NCBI GenBank assembly: GCA_907163375.1
Contig: CAJQUW010005703.1
Location: 310,001 to 374,000 of the forward strand
DNA: 64,000 nt
Source of the DNA: Prostheceraeus crozeri
Taxonomy: Eukaryota; Platyhelminthes; Polycladida; Euryleptidae
Direction: 5' to 3'
The position numbers and the translations under genes were made by a program. The notes under the pieces were generated by a model that made no database searches, was not told the origin of the DNA, and saw only the letters and a program-made list of their open reading frames with translations. Positions within the stretch are counted from its first letter, which is position 1. Each line of letters starts with the position of its first letter. Of the stretch, positions 44,830 to 55,571 are shown in pieces.

Positions 44830-46255
44830 AGAGCTCGAACACATGTATGTTGATGTTTAAGAAAAAATCTGGGAAAAATTGACTTGCTATAAGGTCAGTT
44901 TTAAAAGTACTTTTGAGAAAATTGATGATTTTCATTTAGAGTAGCATTGATTGATGATATAATGTTTCTGTATCATATTTGCATAATATTTATGCATGCG
45001 CAATTCAAGATTGTTAACATACACATTCATCTTATCGCCCAAAATGAGGACATATACATGTAAATTGTAAAAATATGAAGTTCTGATGTGAAAATTTAGA
45101 TATGAAACCCACAGAATAATGCATAATACATATCAGCACTCGAACGATCATGCACTTGTCTTTATCACGAACAACTCATTAGAACGAGACATTTGTAAAG
45201 ATAGAAAAATGCAATAATACATATGTATTATATCATGTACATATCATGTGCATGAGAAGACATTATTTGCGTTCGAATTTCAAATTGCTCATTATACTGC
45301 TAAAATTATCATATAGATAAACTTCAGAAAAGGTTTGCAGAAATATTTTAGTTGTAATGAACCATTTTTGAAGAGTCAAAGAACATACATAGATTCATGA
45401 AAAATGAAAAAAATTGAAAATACAAATTTTAAATTTGAATTTTTGGTATGAAGGTCTTCCAATCATGCAAAATAGGCACTACCATTCTATAAAATGGAGT
45501 CTCAAAATATATAGTATCCTTATTTTCAAGAGGCTTTATCCATCGCAACATGTAAATGTGAGGGGGCCCGGGACACTAAAAATCGCCCGGTCCTAATAGG
45601 GTTAAGTAGGAGTAATCTTCTTTAAAATGATTGAAAAAAATGTCGTTGCTGTGACTTTGGAGTTCAGTTTGTTCATTTATTAGGCCTCCTTTGGTATAAT
45701 TCTGGATGGATTAACATTCCAATGACAGACAAGCTCCTTTCAAGAAATTCAATTCAATAATTGAAGAGAAAGGCTTACTCGTTTATCTACGAATAGTCGC
45801 ATTTAAATCTCTCCTCTTTAAGAGATAGATATATCTCATCAGGAATTTATGTCACGAAGAAAACGTTCACTTAAGACGGAGATGAGTTTTAAATAGACTC
45901 GATGTTTTTGAATGCACCATGTTCATTACATCAATAAACTTCGCTAAAAGCGATTTCTACGGCAATTTCATCACAGCATGAGGCAGGATTACATAATTTT
46001 CAGATAGTTAAACTCGATGAAATGAATTTTCTAGCAATATTGCGTCATCACAGCATGCAATTAACCTTGCGAAACTGTCTAGTCCATCGAAAACTAATGA
46101 TTCCATGCTGTCGAATACAAATTGAAAAAATATTGTGAGCTTTGTGAACGAAATTTCGTAGATTACATCAAAGCATTGTGACTTTTCCGATTGCCGTGAA
46201 CTGCAGCAATATCATCAAAAATTATAACATAATTTACCTTATAATCGCACCTATA
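44830..46255. other. unassigned DNA
   Basis: Around 45556-45606, GGGGGCCCGGGACACTAAAA to CCTAATAGGGTTAA looks like one end of a TTAA-flanked element, but I found no partner end. Otherwise nothing. Confidence 0.35.
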
Positions 46256-46264
46256 AACGCTATT

Positions 46265-48034
46265 ACACTAGGTGACATGCCACGTAATTCACGCGTAATT
46301 ACCGAGCACCTCAAACATACGTGGTTAAGGGCAGTTTATACTTCCACACGCGTGCATACGCGCTACACTAAGAGTCAGCAATCACGTGATCTGATATTGT
46401 CAAAATATGGGGAATGTTCATGAATATGCGCGGCCGAGCGTTTATAGTTTGCGCGTCGTCTACAGTTGTCCGCGTTGCCGCTTGAACCACGGATGAACCG
46501 CTAAGCATGTTCTTGTAATTTCTCCAATAACAAAGTTCATTAGAAGTTAACTTTTAAACCACGCTTGATCTCACTTTTGAAAGTTTTGCTTGCCATCTGG
46601 CAAACACTGCAGTTCCCTAATCTTTCTCTTCGATTGCTTGTCTAGTCCTGGCCACCAATACATATACCCTGAGTCTCGTCGGTTTTTTTCTGAATATACT
46701 CTTCTTCCTCTCATAACTTGATGCTGGTGAATGGAGAGTTCATCTCGAAATCAGAAAATAGGGCTGCAATTCGGTAGGCATGTCTTCTTTGCTTGCCCCA
46801 CCCTGTTCACAATGAAATTTCTTATCTAGACAGATCTGACATGACTCGCACGCATCTTGGAAATTTTTACTGACATGGACTGAACATACAATAGCTAAGT
46901 CTTCATCCATCCGATAGTAAAGTAGTAAACCATGTCCTCAAATCGGAAAACGAGAGCAGTAATCGGGAATTGTGTTATCACAACCTCATATATATTTTGA
47001 ACAAAAAATGGAAACGTCTTGTTCCTTGTTAGCCCTAGTCTCATTCGCAAAAAAATTCGTCTTGACTTGTCAAAAAAACCGTTCATTGCCGGTTCATGGT
47101 CAGTTTCTTTCACTCTTTTCTTCAAAAGGTCCGGTCTCTCTCCATCTCTCCCTCACTAGCGCAAGGCCCAGCCTAGCTTCATTCTGTCAAAAGTCACTTG
47201 AGCTTCCTGAGACCACGTGAACTCGTGCGAAGCTCAGTGAATGACGTTGGGGCGGGGGACTCGATCAGTGCCTTGATGATTCACGGCTCGCAAATCAACA
47301 CATACTCTAAGCTTCCCGTTCGCTTTCTGTACTATGACCAGGTTGGAAATCCACTCAGATGCCTCAACTCTCTCAATGACATCGGCTGACATTCAAGTTC
47401 GATCTGGCTGGAGAAAGTAGATCCCAAAGATCTTTTCTTTACTATGAAAGCGTTCTCATCAAGTCACGGCCAAACAATACTTCCTTCTCTCTCAGTGAGA
47501 CAACAAACGAAGGGTGGTGCAACTCTCTTTGCCGTCAGCAGAAGAATGCAAAAAATTTCTATCTTTCCCATCACTGAAAACTCTCTCTGTATAATAAGTG
47601 ACTCTGATGATGGCACATTGATGAAATGCATCCTGAATTCTCTTCTGACCAAAAAACGTTGACAGAACAGATGTGGAATGATGTTAATGCCACAACGATG
47701 TGAACTTCTCATCGTGATTAGGATTACCCAAATTGCAAATTGTGATGCGACAAAAAGTGGAATCTCTTCATCTTCCCATGATTTTCATCATTCACTCTAA
47801 ACACCTCTCCTCTCTGACTGACCACGGTTAGAAGTTCTGTCTTCCCTAGACATGAAATTGAGGTCCTGTCACATTGCTTAGCCTCTGACACATACAGACA
47901 CATGAGACGCAAAGTCTGTGTAACAGAACTGCCGACATTTGTTGCAGCAATGTCACGCATAGCCACGGATGTTTAGGGTCATATGTAATCACGCGTAGTT
48001 TACGCGTTATTGAGCGTGGCATGTCACCTAGTGT
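46265..48034. mobile_element. 1.77-kb inverted-repeat element with ~9-bp duplication
   Basis: Ends ACACTAGGTGACATGCCACG are exact inverted repeats for 20 bases and alignable for about 85. AACGCTATT and AACGCTGTT flank it, a 9-bp duplication with one mismatch, as made by Mutator-like elements (8 bp, hAT-like, is also possible). A shorter copy is at 40411-40800. It carries no recognisable transposase; its interior holds Ty3/gypsy-like pol remains. Confidence 0.8.
46570..47400 (-). pseudogene. Ty3/gypsy-like pol fossil inside the inverted-repeat element
   Basis: Parts recognised on the minus strand, in order: the start of reverse transcriptase (ASEWISNLVIVQKANGKLRV), a stretch typical of the reverse transcriptase-RNase H boundary (FTWSQEAQVTFDRMK), and an integrase zinc-binding region (CESCQICLDKKF, YMYWWPGL). 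Broken in several places, with much of reverse transcriptase missing; no LTRs were recognised. Old. Confidence 0.75.
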
Positions 48035-48465
48035 AACGCTGTTGAAAGTAGAGATTTTCGTTGATAAATATGCTAGCTACATAATCTACAACTTTTTAGA
48101 ATATCACTAATAGTCTGTCACCTCCCAAAATCGAAGAAACCGGTATCCGAAAGCGCCATACACTAAAATCTTAGGGGGCTATGAAATAGAATGTTGCCCT
48201 ACTAAAGATAGTAATAAGCCTATTCTCCTCAAACGCTTTGTCTTAGGAGGTGTAACAGCACGCTTTAGGAGGTGCTAGCTTCCTATCGTCGTCAAATTGC
48301 CATCAAGTAGACGTTGATAGGAAAGTGATGACAATATTCAAAAATTGAAAAAAAGTCAAACACGTTTATCGCCAACAAAATCATGCAATCACAAGGAATG
48401 AAATGTAAGCATTTATTCATGAAACACATGCCTAAACTGAAATAAGTTTAGTTGTCATCTTCCTA
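48035..48465. other. unassigned DNA
   Basis: Nothing recognised. Confidence 0.35.
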
Positions 48466-48570
48466 GGGAAAGTCCGATCCGTTGAGAAACTGTCTAATGC
48501 ATTTTACTGGCGAAAAAGGCAATTTCATAATTACTTGCTTTCGAGTCAATAGTTTTCAACAATTAATTTA
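48466..48570 (+). repeat. direct repeat flanking the 48.6-kb minisatellite, left copy
   Basis: AAACTGTCTAATGCATTTTA, GGCAATTTCAT and TTTCGAGTCAATAGTTTTCA return at 49611-49725 in the same order (AAATTGTCTCATAAATTTTA, CGCAATTTCAT, TTTCAAGTCAATAGTTTTTA). Confidence 0.7.
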
Positions 48571-48624
48571 TTCTTCAATTCATAAACGGAAGAACTGACC
48601 AGCATATGGTAATGTTTAGATAAC

Positions 48625-49275
48625 AAGGGCCCTTGAAAGTCAGTTTTCAGTAAGGTGACCTTGAGAGTCGGTTCACAACAAGTTGACATTGAGAGTCATT
48701 ACGGCAAGATGGCCTTGGAAATCAGTTTACGGCAAAGTGACCTTGAGAGTGAACTACCAGCACGACGACATTGACTTTCAGTTTACAATGACGTGATCTT
48801 GAAAATCAGTATGTAACAAGGTGCCCTGAGAGTGAGCTGACAGCAAGGTGACCTTGAAAGTCAGTTTTCAGTAAGGTGACCTTGAGAGTCGGTTCACAAC
48901 AAGTTGACATTGAGAGTCATTGCGGCAAGATGGCCTTGAAAATCAGTTTACGCCAACGTGACCTTGATAGTGAGCTACCAGCATGATGACATTGTCTGTT
49001 TACGGGCAAGGTGACCTTGAAAGTCAGTATGCAACAAGAGGCCTTGAGAGTGAGCTGACAGCAAGTTTACCTTGAGAGTCAATCGATGGCATGGCTACAT
49101 TAAGTCAGTTTGCAGCACGTTGACTATGAGGGTCAGTTTGCACCAACGTGACCTTGAAAGTCAGTATGCAACAAGAGGCCTTGAGAGTGAGCTGACAGCA
49201 AGTTCACCTTGAGAGTCAATCGACAGCAAGGTGACCTTTAAGTCAGTTTGCAGCAAGTTAGCCTTGAGAGTTAGT
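48625..49275. repeat. higher-order minisatellite
   Basis: Basic unit of about 30 bases around GGTGACCTTGAGAGTCAGTT and YRCAGCAA. Longer periods are overlaid: CCTTGAAAGTCAGTTTTCAG recurs at about 48631 and 48852 (221 bases), and GAAAGTCAGTATGCAACAAG recurs at about 49018 and 49156. Confidence 0.9.
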
Positions 49276-50016
49276 TGACAATCCAGAGACAACAGGACTT
49301 CAAGTGACATATCTACAACTAACCAGCTCCGTTCTTCGGCTTATTATATGGTTGATTTCCACAATTATAATTCCTGCATTCAAGGGAATATCATTAACAC
49401 GGACTTTGTGTCAAATTAATTGTCACGTTTTCCATGCATCGCTACATTTTACAGTCCTCGAATTTGTCGTTCACTAGACAATTGTCTGATAAACTCTAAG
49501 GTTAGTGCGTCCTGCGATCATTTTATTTCTTGACTTCTCTGAGAATTGTTCATTCTCCGAAGAGAGGAACGACACTTTTGAACTGAAATCAGGTCAGTTT
49601 TCATCAATCTAAGGAATGTCCAATCGACCTGGCAGCGTCGAGAAATTGTCTCATAAATTTTACTGACGAAAAACGCAATTTCATCTCCAATCATTTTCTT
49701 TCAAGTCAATAGTTTTTAACATCAAAGTCAAAATCACTTTTTGACATTATGCTAAGCATACGTCGGTTCTTGCTTTCCTCTCAGCTGTCACAGATACTTC
49801 AAAAGTCGTGGAATTCTGCATCTGTATAAGCATAAGGATTATCCGATATTCACGAGATAAAGCTATTGAGAGAACTGCAGCTGTCGCACCTTTGAAATGA
49901 TTTGGCAATGGAAAGTAAAGAGTGATTTCTCACATTTTTGCGACTGCATGTGAATTTGGTGAACCTATCCATCAAGAGGTTTTGGGGGTTTTTCGGACCA
50001 TACGTAAAGCCCATAG
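49276..50016. other. unassigned DNA; right copy of the flanking direct repeat
   Basis: 49611-49725 is the second copy of the repeat at 48466. Nothing else recognised. Confidence 0.45.
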
Positions 50017-50780
50017 CATAGAGTAGGTATATCAGGTAGAGTGGTAACTCCGCATTTATAAAATCTCCAACGTGTCTGCACTTTCGATTTTATTAAATGA
50101 ACTCGAGGGGGATACAGGTGGTATTGTCACCAAATGTGAGATATATGCAAATTTTTACAGTTTGAAGAAATTCCAAAAGAACTGTCGAGTGATCATGATT
50201 GTAATGCAGAAGGAATGATGGTATTTCACAGATTCTCAGTGTCATGACAGCCTTGGAGATTTAATGTCTGTTAAATTAGCAATTCGATGGGTTCCTATTA
50301 CTTTCATGCTCAACCTCAAGAGAATTTTCTTAAGCGTGATCATACCACATGCAACCTGCCACTGGCAGAGCAATATCACATAATCAAAGACAATGATTTC
50401 AATTAACTTTGAAAGATGTAAATGGTTCCACATCACTATTCAGATTCAAGAAATAAAACATGAATTTAGTGAATCATAAAATCATGCCGGTGAAAATTGA
50501 ATTAAAAACTTGAAATTTCAACCAAGAGAGCAGGAATAATATCGCGACTTTTTCATGAAGGCTTCCATTGTAATACGGATCATGAGATTCCCTTGATAAT
50601 CAACTTAATTTCCGCTTAGTTAGGATGCTTATTAGCAAAGATTCATTCCTTTTGATATCCAACTTGTTTCATGCTACTTATATAGGGGAGTCATCTCGGT
50701 AGTATATAGATTTGCATAATTTTGACTTTTTTAAAACTGCTCAAATAATTTTTTGGACCACGGGAACGTAATCTCCGCAA
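50017..50780. repeat. hAT-N3 element, right end truncated
   Basis: Starts CATAGAGTAGGTATATCAGG and carries the full interior to GGGAACGTAATCTCCGCAAA, then changes abruptly to GCGGGCACTTGCGC without the second terminal repeat. The left edge of the later duplication (50182) lies inside it. Confidence 0.8.
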
Positions 50781-51060
50781 AAAGCGGGCACTTGCGCAAG
50801 TGTTCGACCAGCAGCTGACAACACTGCCCAACTACCCATGACGTGTGCCGTTATGAGTGCGTACATGCAATGCACGTCATGGGTAGTTGGAGAAGTGTAG
50901 CAGATTTGGCTTCGGACTCAAAGGGCTAGAGACCACGAAAGCGCTCGTCTTCTTTTACTAATGAATTTGCTAGCGGGCATCCTTGTTTTCAAATGTATTC
51001 GAACCCGGTACTTTGACCTCGGTTGCCCAAGTCGCTAACCACTCCACTATCGAAGCAGTT
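50781..51060 (-). mobile_element. second tRNA-derived SINE (SINE-2)
   Basis: Read in reverse from 51056, GATAGTGGAGTGGTTAGCGA is box A-like and CCGGGTTCGAATACA box B-like, 45 bases apart as in a tRNA. The rest would be the SINE body and includes a hairpin, CCAACTACCCATGACGTG against CACGTCATGGGTAGTTGG (50827-50893). Body limits are uncertain. Confidence 0.6.
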
Positions 51061-51454
51061 GGATGTGAGCTGAATTCTAATGCCCTGATGACCGACTGTG
51101 TCATGACTTTACCCTCACCCGAAGCGTCGGTGATTAGCTGGTAGTATAGAAGGAAATAAGTTGTATTTCAAGCCTTCATCTCCGCTAGTGTCATCAGAAT
51201 TGTTCAAATCTGCCGCAGAGTATTTGGGGATTCGATCGCAATGCTAATTCAAAATTTATATTCTTCCGGTGTTTGCTTACCATCAATGACTTCATGAAAT
51301 GGCTGTGAACCGCCTCTCTGACTTCTTTGAATGTCCCACGCGATGTCAAATGAACATTCTTCGAGCAAATAACATTACTTTTATTGGCGACAAAATCCCG
51401 TTAGTCTTCCAACATTAATCAAATTCACAAGGTTATCAAGGCGCTCAAGAAATC
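51061..51454. other. unassigned DNA
   Basis: Nothing recognised. Confidence 0.4.
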
Positions 51455-51536
51455 ACTCGTATGCACAGAATTAGACAAGTCGTGTCTTCTTCTGTTTGAC
51501 AAGAAAGGAAGCATAATCATTAGGCATGTAGCCTAA

Positions 51537-52262
51537 TAGTCCGGCAGCCAGAACGAGTTTCTGCAGGGAACGAGGCCGAAAATGAGACTTTCACAGAATG
51601 ATGTACACCCTATGCCTACTACGAAACGGTGCGTCTGCCGAGTTCTAGTGAGTTCCTCTTCTTGTCAGACAGGATCAAAGAAAAACACATGTAAATCCAA
51701 TGGGACGCAGATTGCAGTTTTTGGCTAAAATGAAATTTTCTATTTTTTCTCTGATTAAACGAAAAGTTCTGAGCCAAAAGTTACAATTTTTGACATGGAA
51801 TGTCTTCAGATCATTTCCTTTCATGTTCATGCACCCCTGTCTATAAAGCTAAGCACATTCAGATTTGGCGAGCTTCTTGATGTCGGCAAACACAAACATT
51901 TTGTGCACCTTTATCCTCATTCAACCACATTCTCACATACATCGCCGATCAGAATAATGATAATGGCACATGCACATCATAGGAAATGGTCTGAAGACAT
52001 TCCATGTCAAATATTATAACTTTTGGCTAAGTACTTTTCGTTTAATCAGAGAAAAAATAGAAAATTTCATTTTAACCAAAACTGCAATCTGCGTCCCATT
52101 GGATTTACATGTGTTTTTCTTTGATCCTGTCTGACAAGAAGAGGAACTCACTAGAACTCGGCAGACGTGCCGATTCGTAGTAGGCATAGGGTGTACATCA
52201 TTCTGTGATAGTCTCACTGTCGGCCTCGTTCCCTGCAGAAACTCGTTCTGGCTGCCGGACTA
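51537..52262. mobile_element. FB1 foldback element with TAA target duplication
   Basis: TAGTCCGGCAGCCAGAACGA to TCGTTCTGGCTGCCGGACTA, 726 bases with long complementary arms (GAAATTTTCTATTTTTTCTC, TGACATGGAATGTCTTCAGA). TAA flanks it, and uninterrupted hAT-N1 copies have that TAA once (ACGTTAATGAAAT), which proves a 3-bp duplication. Non-coding. Confidence 0.9.
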
Positions 52263-52331
52263 TAATGAAATGGCACAATCTTCTGACATAATACCATAGC
52301 AATCGAACAATGAGCAGCCAGTTCATCATTT

Positions 52332-52985
52332 GTAGGTTACAGAACGAGTGATAGATCGAGACCGCAAGCCGAGATCAATCTAGAGTTCCGTAACATAATT
52401 GTTGTACACTGTTTTGCGCTAGCCGTGTTTGCAAGTGATTTATTAAACTCCGAGAACTTAATTCTTGTTTTAACAACAAAGAACAGTTTCCAGATGTTTG
52501 CAGATTGAATAGCACCTCTTGCATGCGGGCGCATAGATATCTGACAGGTAAACAACAGAGATTGATGCCTGTGGATGTCAAGCAATCAACGGCACTTCCA
52601 TAGAGCAATTAACTTTAAATAACTACAGTCAAGTGATGTTGAATCATTCCATGTCTGACTTAAAATTGACAGTTGTCGACAAAGAATGGCTGCTGTTGAG
52701 AAAAAATTGGTTGTTCTTGTTCTGATTAGCGCCGTTAATTTAGTGGCAAACATGCATCTTAATGTAAATTCGCTGAAATAGACATGGAAATTTGACAATT
52801 AACTGTTGATTGAAGAATTGCAATTGAAGAATCCATGTGGTCACAAAGAGAAAACTGATGGTTTGCAAGTAAATTGCTGTTACAGCACTTGTTAATAGTG
52901 TATTCTGCAAGCGATTTGCAGATCGAGTTGGAAGAAACAAAAGCGACACTGTAACAACATATGCAAAAAGTCAGTATACAACAAT
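52332..52985. mobile_element. unidentified insert in hAT-N1
   Basis: The hAT-N1 sequence GAGCAGCCAGTTCATCAT stops and resumes at AAACACGCCCAATTGTG about 650 bases later. The insert begins TTGTAGGTTACAGAACGAGT and ends AGTCAGTATACAAC; TTGTA at both ends is weak evidence of terminal repeats. It has four short minus-strand frames without recognisable domains. Edges are uncertain by several bases. Confidence 0.6.
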
Positions 52986-53378
52986 AAACACGCCCAATTG
53001 TGAGAAGTTTCAGAGACTGTTGTCAACCGGTTCACACAGTAAAGAGACACAGACGATATCAAGTTCTACAGGGAAGTTTGTGAATAATTTTTCGTGAGCC
53101 CGCTAACTTTTTTGATAATAATCGGAGTGACCAACATTTTCGAGAAAAATTTTGCACAATGATCTGAATTCTTCGAATCTGAAGGAATCGTGACGATCGG
53201 AGCATTTTGAAGGAATACACAGCAATCCGCAAGCGACGCACGACTGTTTTTCCTATCCCTGCAAGGCATTAAAAATTTTTTTGCCCACTAAGTAAGCTCC
53301 TACACGTGCCTAAGCTTTGAATCAGTTTGCATTTCCAGCAAAGTGACACGTTAAACAATCTAATTCTGTGACTCGTAC

Positions 53379-54238
53379 AGCTTGTAACAGAAGGCATTCA
53401 TGTTGATGCTGAATTCAGTTTTCTCGCCAAGAAGTGAAAGACAATTATTGCCAACTATTTTGTTGTAGACCATTTAGCTTGGGAAATAAAACTCCTAAAT
53501 CTCATTCAATCAGTCGGCGCGTTTAATTTTGACTTTGTTGTAGGGTGAAGGGCTATTGACAATATTATTTGATCGCAGGAATTTGATAAAGTGCACCATC
53601 TGACATTTTAAGTTTACATTGCATTTTTCCAATTGTCGGAAGGCGGTGGAAAGCAAGCCGAGTTTTGATTATTCTGTAATTGGTTTAACAGCCCTGAGAG
53701 AGCGGTGTGCGATAATGTTTGCATTAGAGGAGAGAGTTGAATACTTTAAGTATTATTAACTTTCTAATTTGAGAACTGTACTTTTAGAGCTCACATGATG
53801 AAAATAGAATTGTCAACAATAAATTATTCACGTCGGATGAAAAATATTCGATCAACGGATAAAGATTTATCGCAGTTCATATACAGCTGTGGTCAAATGA
53901 ATGGCGTCACAAATAAAAGAGATTGCTGCATTTGTGTCATGATTTAATCCTATTCCTGCACAGGGGTTCATTACTTACAAGTTCAGAAGCTAGTATCTGA
54001 TATTTATCCGTTCACAACTGATAGATAATAGTCGAAGAAAATTCGGTTCAATAAACAACTAATAATTAATTATCTGTTTAGCCGCTTCTAAACTTTTACT
54101 GGAACCTCTCTCTCTCTCTCTTTCTCTGATGAAGTGCGAAATTTATACTGATCTACTTAGACCACAGCCGATTGACTTTCATCAATAATGTCACATTCCC
54201 CGCAGATCGTTTGATTCCACCATCATCATAGAAATGCA
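53379..54238. other. unassigned DNA
   Basis: A (CT)n run near 54105-54126 falls here; nothing else recognised. Confidence 0.4.
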
Positions 54239-54470
54239 TTTTGTTTATCTGAAGTTGAATAGAATTGAAATTGACTCAAAGCACATCCGGAAGAGCTAAG
54301 TTGTGGCATGAAGAACCAGTGAAATGCTTAGAATTACACATGTGACTGATTCTAACCCAATCATACAGTGATTGACAAATGCATGTATCGAAGTGAAAAT
54401 ATGCGCGATTTTTGTGCCGCTATTGTGCATTGCATGAAGCTCTACTTCCATTCTAGAGGCTTTATTGTGA
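54239..54470 (-). repeat. rep-T element
   Basis: In reverse it matches 57491-57724: CCTCTAGAATGGAAGTAGAG, CACTGGTTCTTCATGCC, CCGGATGTGC, GAACTTCAGATAAACA-like ends. Confidence 0.7.
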
Positions 54471-55384
54471 ACTTCATTGTCACAATTAAAATGCTCGCAA
54501 TTGTCCGTTCGTTAGTGTTTTTCATAATGAAAAGCACCGTCTAATGCAAAAGTAAGGGTGTATCTTAACTTATAAAATTTATCAGTGAAATCTGATATCT
54601 TAGTAGCTGATAAACTCAATTAACAGTTTTATGCAACTGATAATTAATGAGCTCATAAAATTCCACTAAATCATTAGATTTCATCAGTAAATTCTTGCTA
54701 GCTAGTAAAGTTAGCTGCTGATAAAAATCTTTATGCAACAAACAATCGCTTAATAGCTAATATTATGAGCTACCAAGCTTTTGTGCAATAGACCCTCGAA
54801 CAGAAATGCGTTCATTTTTAAGTGAATGAAAATCTTACAGAGCGCATAACATTCGAAGTTGAGGGTAGACATGACATATAAATATGGCAAAACGTTCATG
54901 CAAGTCACAATATTAAGTTTTTATAAAAAAATATCCAATAATTGGAAAATATATCCAGTACACCGAAATAAAGAATCAGCTAAGAACTACATTTATATCT
55001 ATAGGAGGGAGGCACTGTAATTAATCTTCGCACAAAGCCATGAAGAAAATGAGTGCAGACGTCTAGACGTTGGACGGAAAGGAATGAAAACTTGGCCACT
55101 ACGTCGGAGGCGAAATGGAACCATGTCATGTAGAGAATGAGATTCTGAATTCTCAGAAACCCTCAACAACGTCATGCCTGCTTTAGTTTGGCACGGGGTC
55201 ACCCATAATTCGTAAATAATTGCCTGAGTTGACATGAAATATTCTCATATTCATGCGATAAATAGCAGTTCAAAATTTGAATGCCTCAGTATTTTCTGTT
55301 TTCAACGAGCTCTTGATGCAGGTGTCCTTGATAACAACTGATCATCATGCTAGAACGGTTGAATGAATGTGAGGAAAATGCTGG
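54471..55384. other. unassigned DNA
   Basis: Short GCTGATAAA and AGCTAG-type repeats at 54580-54780; a 78-codon minus-strand frame at 54999-55235 is unidentified. Confidence 0.4.
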
Positions 55385-55571
55385 TTTAACGTCACTACTC
55401 CCCTTACTGGAGGCTTGGACGATGTTGACATAGTTAGACTTTAATCTGGAGCGTTGTGATCCTTTAGTTCGGATGCCCTTCCTGACGACTTGCAATGACA
55501 CTTTCGGGGCTCGACCTCTGGACCGAAAGATCCTTCCTAAGACAAACATTTAGCCACTGTGCCACGGAGAC
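55385..55571 (-). mobile_element. SINE-1 copy d
   Basis: In reverse, GTCTCCGTGGCACAGTGGCT, AGGATCTTTCGGTCCAGAGG, GTCGTCAGGAAGGGCATCCG and GGATCACAACGCTCCAG give head and body. It extends the 3' tail beyond the conserved block by about 60 bases shared, with divergence, with copy a. Confidence 0.75.

Larger units (their letters stand above)
50182..52992 (+). repeat. segmental duplication, copy 1 (continues past 52992)
   Basis: Nearly identical to 61213-64000 in the same orientation. Differences noticed: 23 bases at 51315-51337 are absent from copy 2, and T at 51370 is C at 62378. The window ends before the right edge of copy 2, so the full length is unknown. Confidence 0.95.
51464..53370 (+). 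mobile_element. hAT-N1 element with two later inserts
   Basis: Starts CACAGAATTAGACAAGTCG and ends GTTAAACAATCTAATTCTGTG. ACTCGTAT (51455-51462) and ACTCGTAC (53371-53378) form an 8-bp duplication with one mismatch. FB1 at 51537-52262 and an unknown insert at about 52332-52985 interrupt it. Without them it is about 530 bases. Confidence 0.88.

Noticed and set aside
45556-45606. GGGCCC-rich segment ending at TTAA, like a piggyBac-type end
   Set aside because: No partner end or flanking TTAA duplication could be found.
46265-48034. Complete LTR retrotransposon
   Set aside because: The ends are inverted, not direct, repeats and no LTR or primer-binding site was seen; only a pol fossil is supported.
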